This document shows, piece after piece, positions 1 through 8,153 of a DNA stretch of 15,111 nucleotides. The DNA is taken from assembly GCA_025362415.1 (NCBI GenBank), contig JANYGM010000271.1:1-15111 (forward strand), given 5' to 3'. Both the position numbers and the translations under genes were made by a program. Under the pieces are notes generated by a model that ran no database searches, was not told the DNA's origin, and saw only the letters and a program-made list of their open reading frames with translations. This DNA comes from a bacterium (GTDB taxonomy: Bacteria; Bacteroidota; Bacteroidia; Cytophagales; Thermonemataceae). Every line of letters begins with the position of its first letter. Within the stretch, counting starts at the first letter, position 1.

Positions 1-3000
1 CAAATTGCGCCTACTGGTGCAAAACTAACTGGAAATGTATCTTATATTGATGATTTTGAAGGGGCAGAAGTGCCTATCAACCTTACAAATGCTGCAGGAA
101 TTAACTGGAAATTAGGTGCAACACCTGCATTTGCAGCGCAAGGAAATCCTGCAAATCCGCTAGAATCAGCTTATAACAGGGCGCATTTGGCTTGGTATAA
201 CATTGATAATTCTTTTTATAATCCTTCCGCTCAACGTGGAAAACCTGCCAATATCACAGCGCAAGATTTGGAAAACCATTATATGCGCCCTATTGTGCCA
301 CAAGAAATTTTTAAAAATAGACAATTTAATAATATTGTAACCAATGAAAATACCTTTGATTTAGCCTATTTCCCTTCTGAAAGAGGTGCTTATAACTACA
401 ATCCTGCTATCACGCCCAAACCAAAAACAAATGGTATTTTGCCAAATGCTTTGACTAATTTTGGTGCAATTACTCGTGCCATTACGTCAGAAGTTGATTT
501 TGATAACCAAAATATTGAATATGTTGAGTTTTGGTTGCTTGACCCATTTATTGCAGGAGAAAGAGGTAAAATAATTGATGGTACAAATGGCACAGATGGC
601 GCAAACAACACAACTGGAGGAGATTTTTATATCAATCTGGGAAGTATTTCTGAAGATGTAATGAAAGATAGCAAACATTTTTTTGAAAATGGGTTGCCTA
701 TTGATGGAAATCCTACCAAAAAAGATATTACACCTTGGGGGAATGTGCCAAATCAGCAATATATCAATAATGCTTTTGATAATGCAGCTAATTCTCGTCC
801 TGTGCAAGATATTGGACTTGATGGACTTACAAATGATGAGGAAAAACTGAAATTTGCTGGTTTTGGAGCATTTGCTGACCCTTCTGCTGATGATTTTCAA
901 TATTATTTAGGTGATGATTTGGATAACAACAACGCCAAAATCATTGAAAGATATAAGTATTTTAATAATACACAAAATAATTCTCCTGAAAATACAGGTG
1001 GACTTTACACAACTTCTGCTACCAATATCCCTGATAATGAAGACCTTAACAGAGATAATACTTTGAGTGAATTAGATGAATATTATCAATATAAAATCTC
1101 AATGCGTAAAAATGATTTGGTGGTTGGGCGTAACTACATTGTTGATAAAGTGGAGGTTTCTGATGCCAGAATTACTAAAAATGGAGCTGATGCCGTTACT
1201 TGGTATCAATTTCGTATTCCTGTGCGTGAATTTGATAGCAAAGTAGGAAATATCAATGGTTTTAAATCTATTCGTTATATACGTCTTGCAATGACACAAT
1301 TTGACCAGCCTATTGTAATGCGTATGGCACAATTTCAGTTGGTAGCTAACCAGTGGAGGCGTTTTTTGGGTGATTTGAATGCTCGTGGTTTGCAACTTCC
1401 GCCAGAGCCTTACGACCCTTCTTTTGTGGTTTCTACGGTGAATATTGAAGAAAATTCTGCGCTTGCCTTGGGCGCAGCCACACCTTACGACTTGCCACCA
1501 GGCGTAATACGTGATGCCGACATTACAAGCATCAATAATGCACAACTCAATGAGCAATCTATGCAACTTACCGTAAAAAATCTGCGAGATAAAGATGCTA
1601 GAGCTGTTTATAAGAATACAAACTTTAATTTTCGTTTTTATAAAAATATAAAAATGTATATCCACGCAAATAGCCCAGATGGTTCAGCAAAAACAGGTGA
1701 AATGTCGGCTTTTATGCGTATAGGAACAGATTTTAACGACAATTATTATGAAGTAGAAATACCTCTTACAATGACAGATAATAATCAAGTCATTGCAACA
1801 GGCAACAGAGATGCACGCAGAGAGCTTATTTGGTCGCCTGATAACTTAATGGAAGTAAGTATTCAGGATATTATTGATACAAAAACAGAAAGAAATAATC
1901 TAGGAATTAAGAATATTTTTGTGCCATATTCCAGAAATATTGGTAAATATAAAATTACGGTTGTGGGTAATCCTGATGCAAGTACGGCACTTATTGCTAT
2001 GCTTGGCGTGAGAAATCCGACTATTGCGGGTGATGATGGTGCGCCAAAATCTGCTATTGTTTGGTTTAATGAATTGCGTACAGATGGTTTTGACCAAACA
2101 AAAGGCGTTTCTGCTACGGCACGCCTCAACGTACAATTAGCTGATTTTGCTAATATTACGGCAAATGCTAATTTTACAACTTTTGGTTTTGGACAACTCA
2201 ACACCAAAATTGCGGAGCGTACCACCAAACAAACGCTGAATTATGACGTTCAAGGCACTTTTGCATTAGATAAATTTGCGCCAAAATCTTGGGGTTTGCG
2301 TTTGCCTATGCTTGTTTCTTATCAAAAAAATAATGCTGCACCACTTTTTGACCCACTAGACCCTGACGTAAAACTTGCTCGTTCTTTGGAAAAGTTTGCT
2401 ACTAATGAAGAAAAGAACAATTACCGCAAAATTGTAGAAGAAAATGAGACAAGAAGAAGCATCAATTTTACGAATGTCGGCAAAAAAGCAGGTGCAAAAG
2501 CAAAGCCCAAACTTTTTGCTATTTCTAATTTTGCGTTCTCGTGGTCGTATAGTGATGTTTTGAAAACAGACATCAATACAAAATCAATGTTCCAGCAAAA
2601 TTGGAAAACTGGTGTAGCTTATAATTTTACGCCAGCTACCAAATATTGGGAACCTTTTGCCAAAGCAAAATGGGCTGCATCTCCTTGGATGAAGTTATTT
2701 AAGGATTTTAATTTGAGTAAATCATTGCCAAGCATCATTGTAAGGTATGAATTGGATAGAAGTTTCTTGCGTACACAACTGCGTTCTGGTGATTTGAGCG
2801 AAACTAATTTTGCGCCTTTCTTTGAAAAATACTATAATTTTACGAGAACTTATGCCGTTAATTATCCTATTACAAAGAGTATCAATATTATTTATAGTGC
2901 TAACGCTAATGCTGTTGTTGATGAACTTGCAGGAGAAAAAAATACAGAGGCTAATAACAAATATGTCAATGAAAACCTGCAAAAAGGTGGTCGTATGAAA

Positions 3001-4944
3001 GATTTTACGCAAGATATTGGTGTTACATACAAACTTCCGCTAGACAAATTTCCTGCCACTAATTGGATAGGAATAGATGCTACTTATAAGACAAATTATA
3101 ACTGGACAGCAGCTTCTTTGGGCTTAGAAGATAGTTTGGGAAATAATATGAAAAACACTCGTGAGCGTACTTTACGTGGGCGTATGGATTTGTTGAAACT
3201 TTATAATAAGGTGAAATTTTTGAAAGAAATCAACGAATATCAGCCAAAAAGACCAACCAAAAAGAAAGTAGAAACACCTGTTATTGACCCAAAAGCACCT
3301 AAAAAGTTTGTCAGAAAACTCTCCAAAAAAGAGCAAAAAGCCTTAGATAAGAAAAATAAAGAACTTAAAAAATTAGAAAAATTAAAGGCAAAACAAGCAA
3401 AAGCACTAGCTGAAAAGCAAGGAAAAGATAAAAATCTTACACCAAAAATTCCTGCTGAAAAGCCCACAGAAAAAGAAGTAAGAAATCCGACAGATACAAC
3501 AAAGAAAAAAGGTAAAAAACTAAGTGAAAACTTTGTTGTGCGTACTTTTTTCCGTACTTTGATGTCTTTCCGTAGCCTTAATATGAATTATACCTTAAAT
3601 GAAGGTACAACTATAAGTGGTTATAATGCACGTCCAGAGTATTTTGGACTTACAAACGGCTTTAATCCGCAAATGGTGAGCTTTTTGTCAGGTGCGCAAA
3701 GCCCAGATTTGCGTTATGAATTTGCTGCAAATAATTTCTTAACGGCAAATAATAATACTCGTTTGCGTCAAAATGCACCGTATTTGCAAACATTTAATGA
3801 AAGATTGGAGTTTACAGGACAGTTAGAGCCATTTAGAGATTTCAAAATTACGGTTGATGCCAAGCGTTTGCGTACAAAAGGTTATCAAGAGCTTTTTAGG
3901 TATGAGCCAACCGCTACGCAATTTCAGTCGCTTAGTCCTGTAAGAACGGGTACGTTTTCTATTTCTATTATCAGTATAAAAACTGCTTTTAATAATGATA
4001 GAGGCACTATTTCAGAAACTTTTGAGAAATTTAAAGAATATCGTACCATTTTTGTAAACCGTTTGACTGCTTTAAATCCTTCAACGGCAGGAAAATATAC
4101 AGAAAACTCGCAAGATGTGCTGATAGGGGCATTTGTGGCAGCTTATACAGGCGCAAATCCTGATAAATCTTCTACAAATTCGTTTCCAAAAATACCGCTA
4201 CCAAACTGGAATTTGAATTATTCTGGGCTCTCAAATATTGCGGCTATTAAGGAAAAATTTAGAAATTTTGCTATCAAACATAGTTATAATTCTGAATATA
4301 GAGTAAGTGGTTATACTTCTTCTTTGGAATATGGACAAAACAACAACCGTTCAGAAGTAGCAAATAATTTGGCTATCAACGTGAACGAAATGGAGCAACC
4401 ATTGCCTTCACGTGCTAATACGGAAGGCAATTTTATACCTACTTTGGTGCTTGGTCAAGTGCAAATTTCGGAGCGTTTTGCGCCTGTTTTTGGTGTTGAT
4501 GCTACTACAACAGACGGTTTGAATTTCAAAATAGACTACAACCGTAGCCGTGATATTGGGCTTAATCTTTCTAACGCACAAATCTCTGAAATACGCAATA
4601 ATGCTATTGTTTTGGGAGTGGGTTATACAACTAAAAACTTTAGAGTGCCATTCTTTAAAAACTCTGATAGACAACCAATTATCCTAAAAAATACGTTGGT
4701 AATGCGTTTAGATTTTTCTATCAATGATACAAGAACAGTTCAAAGAAGCCTTACACAAGATAACGTGGTAACGGGTGGTAATTATAATTTTCAACTAAAA
4801 CCAAACATTACTTATACAGCAGCTCAAAACCTTACTTTTCAAGTTTATTTTGAGCGTAGTATCAATACGCCTGCTATTTCTAGTTCGTTTCCTGTGAAAA
4901 ATACTAATTTTGGTATTCAGGTGAGGTATAATTTAGCACAATAA
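1..4944 (+). CDS. sprA: SprA-like type IX secretion outer-membrane translocon, C-terminal part
   Basis: The frame is open from base 1, so the gene begins upstream; the visible part is 1647 codons, against about 2400 residues for known SprA. SprA (Sov in Porphyromonas) forms the very large outer-membrane beta-barrel through which type IX secretion cargo and gliding adhesins leave the cell. Family signs here are the IDDFEG motif at bases 46-63, the Asp/Asn-rich EDLNRDNTLSELDEYY stretch near 1039-1086, long runs of alternating aromatic/polar beta-strand sequence, a late segment with GLNFKIDYNRSRDI and LNLSNAQISEI (about 4516-4590), and a C-terminus ending in a barrel-strand pattern (FGIQVRYNLAQ). 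A GTG at 70 is not the start, because homologous sequence continues upstream of it. A lysine-rich, probably helical insert lies at 3241-3531. No frameshift or internal stop is seen. The family call is firm; the cellular role is taken from the family. Confidence 0.93.
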   Translation, partial: QIAPTGAKLTGNVSYIDDFEGAEVPINLTNAAGINWKLGATPAFAAQGNPANPLESAYNRAHLAWYNIDNSFYNPSAQRGKPANITAQDLENHYMRPIVPQEIFKNRQFNNIVTNENTFDLAYFPSERGAYNYNPAITPKPKTNGILPNALTNFGAITRAITSEVDFDNQNIEYVEFWLLDPFIAGERGKIIDGTNGTDGANNTTGGDFYINLGSISEDVMKDSKHFFENGLPIDGNPTKKDITPWGNVPNQQYINNAFDNAANSRPVQDIGLDGLTNDEEKLKFAGFGAFADPSADDFQYYLGDDLDNNNAKIIERYKYFNNTQNNSPENTGGLYTTSATNIPDNEDLNRDNTLSELDEYYQYKISMRKNDLVVGRNYIVDKVEVSDARITKNGADAVTWYQFRIPVREFDSKVGNINGFKSIRYIRLAMTQFDQPIVMRMAQFQLVANQWRRFLGDLNARGLQLPPEPYDPSFVVSTVNIEENSALALGAATPYDLPPGVIRDADITSINNAQLNEQSMQLTVKNLRDKDARAVYKNTNFNFRFYKNIKMYIHANSPDGSAKTGEMSAFMRIGTDFNDNYYEVEIPLTMTDNNQVIATGNRDARRELIWSPDNLMEVSIQDIIDTKTERNNLGIKNIFVPYSRNIGKYKITVVGNPDASTALIAMLGVRNPTIAGDDGAPKSAIVWFNELRTDGFDQTKGVSATARLNVQLADFANITANANFTTFGFGQLNTKIAERTTKQTLNYDVQGTFALDKFAPKSWGLRLPMLVSYQKNNAAPLFDPLDPDVKLARSLEKFATNEEKNNYRKIVEENETRRSINFTNVGKKAGAKAKPKLFAISNFAFSWSYSDVLKTDINTKSMFQQNWKTGVAYNFTPATKYWEPFAKAKWAASPWMKLFKDFNLSKSLPSIIVRYELDRSFLRTQLRSGDLSETNFAPFFEKYYNFTRTYAVNYPITKSINIIYSANANAVVDELAGEKNTEANNKYVNENLQKGGRMKDFTQDIGVTYKLPLDKFPATNWIGIDATYKTNYNWTAASLGLEDSLGNNMKNTRERTLRGRMDLLKLYNKVKFLKEINEYQPKRPTKKKVETPVIDPKAPKKFVRKLSKKEQKALDKKNKELKKLEKLKAKQAKALAEKQGKDKNLTPKIPAEKPTEKEVRNPTDTTKKKGKKLSENFVVRTFFRTLMSFRSLNMNYTLNEGTTISGYNARPEYFGLTNGFNPQMVSFLSGAQSPDLRYEFAANNFLTANNNTRLRQNAPYLQTFNERLEFTGQLEPFRDFKITVDAKRLRTKGYQELFRYEPTATQFQSLSPVRTGTFSISIISIKTAFNNDRGTISETFEKFKEYRTIFVNRLTALNPSTAGKYTENSQDVLIGAFVAAYTGANPDKSSTNSFPKIPLPNWNLNYSGLSNIAAIKEKFRNFAIKHSYNSEYRVSGYTSSLEYGQNNNRSEVANNLAINVNEMEQPLPSRANTEGNFIPTLVLGQVQISERFAPVFGVDATTTDGLNFKIDYNRSRDIGLNLSNAQISEIRNNAIVLGVGYTTKNFRVPFFKNSDRQPIILKNTLVMRLDFSINDTRTVQRSLTQDNVVTGGNYNFQLKPNITYTAAQNLTFQVYFERSINTPAISSSFPVKNTNFGIQVRYNLAQ

Positions 4945-5052
4945 AGTTTTGAGGTATTGCCACAGATACACAGATGAATACAATATATATTCGTATTTTT
5001 GTAGCAGATTAAAACATTCATAATTCCTAATTCACAATTTCTAATTAAAAAG
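4945..5052 (+). promoter_or_regulatory. sprA-trxB spacer with candidate trxB promoter
   Basis: TATTTTTG at 4994-5001 matches the Bacteroidota -7 consensus TAnnTTTG and lies about 50 bases before the trxB ATG, leaving a leader of roughly 45 bases. No well-spaced -33 TTG is visible: the nearest, at 4957-4959, is too far upstream. The spacer also carries a CACAGATACACAGATGA piece (4961-4977), related in style to the repeat after trxB, and AATTCACAATT (5030-5040), the reverse complement of an AATTGTGAATT motif seen elsewhere in the window. No clear terminator follows sprA. Confidence 0.45.
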
Positions 5053-6003
5053 ATGGAAATCAAAGAAAAAGTAAAATGTCTTATTATTGGGTCTGGTCCT
5101 GCGGGCTATACGGCAGCTATTTATGCGGCTCGTGCAGGTATTACGCCTACATTATATACAGGTATGCAACCTGGCGGACAACTCACCATTACAAATGATG
5201 TAGAAAACTATCCTGGTTACCCTGATGGTGTGATGGGTCCTAAAATGATGCAAGATTTTGAGGCGCAAGCCAAAAGATTTGGTACAGTAATCAATAGTGG
5301 TATCATTACAAAGGCTAATTTTTCACAAAATGGTGGTATTCATAGCGTTGTGGTTGATAATAAGTTTATTGTAGAGGCAGAAACTGTTATTATTTCTACT
5401 GGTGCATCTGCAAAATGGTTGGGTTTGGACTCTGAAAAACGCTTAAATGGTAGAGGTGTTTCTGCTTGTGCGGTTTGTGATGGTTTTTTCTTCAAAAATC
5501 AAGAGGTGGCTATTGTGGGCGGTGGTGATACTGCTTGCGAGGAAGCTAGTTATTTATCAAAACTATGCAAAAAAATCTATATGATTGTGCGTAAAGATGA
5601 ATTTAGGGCATCAAAAATTATGCAAGAAAGAGTAAAAAGAAACCCTAAAATAGAGATTATCTGGAACTCTGAAACCAAAGAAATACTTGGAAAAGAAGAT
5701 GTAGAAGGCGTTTTATTGAAAAATTTGATTACAGGAGAAGAAAGTACCATTGTGGTTACTGGCTTTTTTGTAGCTATTGGACACAAACCCAATACAGATA
5801 TTTTCAAAGGACAAATCAATTTAGACGAAAACGGTTATATAGAGACTATAAAAGGTTCTGCTAAAACCAATTTGGAAGGTGTTTTTGCCTGTGGAGATGC
5901 TCAAGACCACGTTTACCGCCAAGCCGTTACGGCTGCAGGAACGGGCTGTATGGCAGCTCTTGATGCAGAACGCTACCTTATTTCTAAGGAAGTCTATGCT
6001 TAG
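5053..6003 (+). CDS. trxB: Thioredoxin-disulfide reductase
   Basis: This 316-residue flavoprotein passes electrons from NADPH through FAD to thioredoxin in the cytoplasm. In order it shows the N-terminal FAD-binding glycine motif GSGPAGY (residues 13-19), the redox-active CAVC pair (Cys139 and Cys142) followed by DG, the NADPH-binding GGGDTACEEA (about 156-165), and the C-terminal FAD motif ending GDAQDHVYRQAVTAAGTG. The length matches the usual low-molecular-weight bacterial enzyme of about 310-320 residues. The ATG at 5053 places the FAD motif the usual short distance from the N-terminus. The gene appears to be transcribed from its own promoter after sprA, and its TAG stop is the first triplet of the palindromic repeat downstream. 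Nothing is missing from the catalytic set. Confidence 0.97.
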   Translation: MEIKEKVKCLIIGSGPAGYTAAIYAARAGITPTLYTGMQPGGQLTITNDVENYPGYPDGVMGPKMMQDFEAQAKRFGTVINSGIITKANFSQNGGIHSVVVDNKFIVEAETVIISTGASAKWLGLDSEKRLNGRGVSACAVCDGFFFKNQEVAIVGGGDTACEEASYLSKLCKKIYMIVRKDEFRASKIMQERVKRNPKIEIIWNSETKEILGKEDVEGVLLKNLITGEESTIVVTGFFVAIGHKPNTDIFKGQINLDENGYIETIKGSAKTNLEGVFACGDAQDHVYRQAVTAAGTGCMAALDAERYLISKEVYA

Positions 6004-6266
6004 GAAACTTTGAATCACGGATTTAAGGCGGATTACAAGATGACACGGATTTTTTATTTTTTTATTTTTATTTTCTATTCTCTAAAAATCTGTGTCATTT
6101 GTGCAATCAAAATAAAATCTGTGATTCAGACAAATAGGAAACTTTGAATCACTGATTTAAGACGGATTACAAGATGACACGGATTTTTTATTTTTTTATT
6201 TTTATTTTCTATTCTCTAAAAATCTGTGTCATTTGTGTAATCAAAATAAAATCTGTGATTCAGACA
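6001..6266. repeat. Tandem pair of 132-bp palindromic repeats
   Basis: Two copies, 6001-6132 and 6135-6266 (period 134), differ at only three positions: 6019/6153, 6028/6162 and 6104/6238. Each copy is itself an imperfect inverted repeat. The left half, starting TGAATCACGGATTT, pairs with the right half ending AAATCTGTGATTCA, and ATGACACGGATTTTT pairs with AAAAATCTGTGTCAT, around a T-rich centre. The first copy begins exactly with the trxB stop codon. Lying between two convergent genes, the hairpins could end transcription in both directions. The sequence style (CACAGATTACAC-like words) suggests a dispersed intergenic repeat rather than a unique site; that is inference. Confidence 0.85.
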
Positions 6267-6279
6267 CTTATAGGTTATT

Positions 6280-6720
6280 TTACCAAAAACTTCCAGACAA
6301 AAAAGTCAGTCTTACCAGCGTAACAATAGTATTTTCATTAAATCTGATTTTGTCATCTAATTTTTCTAATTGTCTTTCATCAATAAAAATTACTATCAAG
6401 CCATCATAAAATGCCAACAAAACAGTTTCTATTGCTTTGTCTAAATCTGCTTTTTTGTCGTTGTAGATAGCCCCAAAGCGTACTTTACCTGTTTCTGCTT
6501 CAGCCGTAAGTTCTGTTTCTTCAAAAAAAGTAAAAAGATTTTTTTGATTGATGCTATCATCTATTTTTTGGTTAAAAACGCCTACTTGTTGGGTTACAAT
6601 AGCAGTTAAAACCTCTTTTAAATCATAATAAGTGCCATATTCTCCCGCAATTTCAAGTGGTTGGGCATTGATAAAAGGACGTTTTTTGGTAAGTTGTTTG
6701 ACAGAAAAACGAATTTGCAT
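6280..6720 (-). CDS. Uncharacterised 146-residue cytoplasmic protein
   Basis: The protein has no signal peptide or membrane segment. It opens with MQIRFSVKQL, has a mixed acidic middle part (IDDSINQKNLFTFF, EETELTAEAETGKVRFG), a segment YNDKKADLDKAIETVLLAF that looks helical, and a C-terminus of alternating strands ending RLTFLSGSFW. This C-terminal pattern reminds me of small uncharacterised proteins found beside DUF4132/MolR-type genes, but I cannot confirm that and no such gene is visible here. It stands alone on the minus strand, convergent with trxB and divergent from the MaoC-like gene. Candidate -7 boxes on its strand, TACTTTTG (6779-6772) and TATTTTTG (6789-6782), suit the ATG at 6720. 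The gene is probably real because the frame is long, carries a conserved-looking end and has no competing frame. Its function is unknown. Confidence 0.75.
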   Translation of the reverse strand: MQIRFSVKQLTKKRPFINAQPLEIAGEYGTYYDLKEVLTAIVTQQVGVFNQKIDDSINQKNLFTFFEETELTAEAETGKVRFGAIYNDKKADLDKAIETVLLAFYDGLIVIFIDERQLEKLDDKIRFNENTIVTLVRLTFLSGSFW

Positions 6721-6762
6721 GTTTTTATATGTTTTTTAGAGCTTTTTATATTTTTGTGTTGG

Positions 6763-6802
6763 TTGAGGTATCAAAAGTAATCAAAAATACTTATATTTGC
6801 AA
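6763..6802. promoter_or_regulatory. Divergent promoter region
   Basis: On the plus strand TATATTTG at 6792-6799 matches the Bacteroidota -7 box and would start transcription just upstream of the MaoC-like gene. A possible -33 TTG at 6763-6765 is spaced 26 bases away, which is rather long. On the minus strand TACTTTTG (6779-6772) has a TTG on the same strand at 6802-6800, spaced 20 bases, which fits the usual 17-23. The minus-strand -33 element would directly abut the plus-strand -7 box, so the two promoters could compete for polymerase. This is consensus matching by eye only. Confidence 0.5.
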
Positions 6803-6841
6803 AAAAATCAACTTAAATTAAATCTTAAAATCAATAAAATA

Positions 6842-7252
6842 ATGTCTAAAATACAAGTAAATGATGTTTTTAAGCAAGAATTTAGCTTTTCACAAGAGCA
6901 AGTAAACAAATTTGCAGAACTTACAGGCGATAGTAATCCTTTGCATTTAGATGCTACGTATGCGGCTACAACACCCTTCAAACGCCCTATTATGCACGGT
7001 TTTTTGGGTGGAAGTGTGTTTTCTAGAGTTTTTGGTATGTTTTTCCCAGGTGAAGGTACTATTTATATGCGTCAAACTATGGAATTTATGCGTCCAATGT
7101 TTGTAGATACAGTTTATGAAGTGGTTTTTACGGTGATAGAAACCAACCCAGAAAAGCATACAGCAACTGTTCGTACAGAAATGTTTGACAAAACCAGTCA
7201 AAAATGCACTATCAAAGGTGATGCCCTTGTAATGAATATTGAAAAAATATAA
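6842..7252 (+). CDS. MaoC-like (R)-specific enoyl-CoA hydratase/dehydratase
   Basis: This is a 136-residue single hot-dog-fold protein. The hydratase-2 signature GDSNPLHLD lies at residues 29-37, with the likely catalytic pair Asp30 and His35 in the same D-x4-H spacing as PhaJ-type enzymes. It is followed by the typical FKRPIMHGFLGGS segment. Members add water to trans-2-enoyl-CoA or acyl-ACP to form (R)-3-hydroxyacyl thioesters, or catalyse the reverse reaction, in fatty acid metabolism. An in-frame TTG at 6797 would add 15 residues, but it falls inside the -7 promoter box, so the ATG at 6842 is chosen. With that start the N-terminus SKIQVNDVFKQEFSFSQEQV matches the family beginning. No polyhydroxyalkanoate genes are nearby, so a general lipid role is more likely than polymer supply. 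The exact substrate is not known. Confidence 0.88.
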   Translation: MSKIQVNDVFKQEFSFSQEQVNKFAELTGDSNPLHLDATYAATTPFKRPIMHGFLGGSVFSRVFGMFFPGEGTIYMRQTMEFMRPMFVDTVYEVVFTVIETNPEKHTATVRTEMFDKTSQKCTIKGDALVMNIEKI

Positions 7253-7254
7253 AT

Positions 7255-7287
7255 AATTGTGAATTGTGAATTGTGAATTGTGAATTG
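7255..7287 (+). repeat. AATTGTG heptanucleotide tandem repeat
   Basis: There are four full copies of AATTGTG plus a partial fifth (AATTG), without mismatch, starting two bases after the stop codon of the MaoC-like gene. Related words occur at 5030-5040 (reverse strand) and near 11627-11655. The array may vary in copy number by slippage, but being outside a gene and not at a promoter it has no evident effect. Confidence 0.9.
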
Positions 7288-7314
7288 AAATACATTGTAC
7301 TTTGTATTTTTAAC

Positions 7315-7498
7315 TTAGATAACGACATTGATAAATTGTATTCAGCCCCAGCGGGGCAGTATATTTATAGGAAAATAAGTGTATTTCGTATTTCGCTCCA
7401 GCGGAGCGAGATATTTATAACACTATGATTTTTTTTATAACCCTTTGATTTATCTAGTATCACGAAAAATATAACAAATTAGCAATGTCGTTATCTAA
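7315..7498. mobile_element. 184-bp MITE-like element with terminal inverted repeats
   Basis: The ends are inverted repeats of 25 bases with two mismatches (7315-7339 and 7474-7498); the outer 16 bases, TTAGATAACGACATTG, are perfect. Inside are two GC-rich palindromes sharing the centre CCAGCGG: GCCCC-AGC-GGGGC at 7345-7357 and TCGCTCC-AGC-GGAGCGA at 7393-7409, the latter near the middle of the element. Each is followed by an ATATTTATA tract. No ORF encodes a transposase, and no clear target-site duplication is seen. It fills most of the spacer between the MaoC-like and histidine phosphatase genes. It could be a non-autonomous transposon or a REP-type composite; calling it mobile is inference. 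Confidence 0.55.
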
Positions 7499-7543
7499 CT
7501 CATAACTGATAATTATTTAAAACACTGATAATCAAATTTTTAA

Positions 7544-8038
7544 GTGAAAAAAATACTTCTAATAAGGCACGCAGAGGCAGAAAATCCAAGTGAAATAGCT
7601 GATTTTGATAGAAAATTAACACAAAACGGAATAGACAAAGCTAACGAAATAGGGCAAATTTTGCAAAAAAAGGACATTATTCCTGATTTTATAGGCACAA
7701 GTTCTGCCTTACGTACACTTGAAACCGCCACAATAATTGCCTCACATCTAGGCTTTCCTACAGAGAATATCACACAAGATAAATATTTATATATTGCTAC
7801 CACCAAAGAGTGGATAAGCTATATACAAAATATTGATAATCAATATAATACAATTATTTTGGTTGGTCATAATCCTTATATTTCTTATCTTTTGGAGAAA
7901 ATTAGTAGAGTAAATTTGGGTAGTTTTTCACCTTGTAGTGTTGCTTGTGTTGTCTATGAAAACATCAATAGTTGGGGAGAAATAGCTCTTTTAATGGGTA
8001 GATTGGTGTGGTTTGAAGATGCAAAAGAAGGCTTTTGA
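7544..8038 (+). CDS. SixA-like histidine phosphatase
   Basis: This 164-residue protein belongs to the histidine phosphatase (phosphoglycerate mutase-like) superfamily. The catalytic RHAEAE motif has Arg8 and His9 (the His that becomes phosphorylated), a second phosphate-binding Arg57 lies in SSALRTLETA, and the second catalytic His109 lies in VGHNPYIS. The short, compact form without an insertion resembles SixA, which removes phosphate from phosphohistidine on signalling proteins; other small-molecule substrates are possible. The start is GTG at 7544: a TAA stop lies immediately before it in frame, and a later start would remove the RHA motif. No strong ribosome-binding site is seen, as is usual in this phylum. 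It is transcribed alone, behind the MITE-like element. Confidence 0.88.
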   Translation: MKKILLIRHAEAENPSEIADFDRKLTQNGIDKANEIGQILQKKDIIPDFIGTSSALRTLETATIIASHLGFPTENITQDKYLYIATTKEWISYIQNIDNQYNTIILVGHNPYISYLLEKISRVNLGSFSPCSVACVVYENINSWGEIALLMGRLVWFEDAKEGF

Positions 8039-8088
8039 GGTGTGAAGTAGAGTATTTCTCAATAATATTCAAACAAAAATATGTAAAG

Positions 8089-8108
8089 TGGTGGCATTTA
8101 CGCCACCA
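8089..8108 (+). other. Short hairpin after the histidine phosphatase gene
   Basis: TGGTGGC (8089-8095) and GCCACCA (8102-8108) form a perfect 7-bp stem around a 6-base loop, about 50 bases past the phosphatase stop. No T-run follows, so it is at best a weak or factor-assisted terminator, or an RNA end-protecting structure. Confidence 0.45.
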
Positions 8109-8153
8109 TAAACTCATAGCACAAAAGCTATTTCATAAAAAATACTAATAAGA

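Noticed and set aside
70..72. GTG as the start of the SprA gene
   Set aside because: The frame is open to base 1 and the upstream residues (IDDFEG) belong to the SprA family, so the gene is cut by the window edge.
487..900. Minus-strand ORFs within sprA (also at 1099-1665, 1863-2228 and others)
   Set aside because: They are antisense to a strongly supported gene, with Cys/Ile/Ser-rich shadow composition and no domain.
6001..6266. CRISPR or duplicated gene fragment
   Set aside because: There are only two head-to-tail copies, internally palindromic, without spacers or coding content.
6797..6841. TTG start giving the MaoC-like protein 15 extra residues
   Set aside because: The TTG lies inside the -7 promoter box, and the added residues (Lys/Asn-rich) are outside the family's usual N-terminus.
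6842..7252. Assignment as phaJ for polyhydroxyalkanoate supply
   Set aside because: The catalytic motif fits, but no PHA synthase or phasin is nearby, so the specific symbol is not justified.
7255..7287. Possible CRISPR-like array
   Set aside because: The unit is 7 bases with no spacers; it is a simple tandem repeat, and no cas genes are present.
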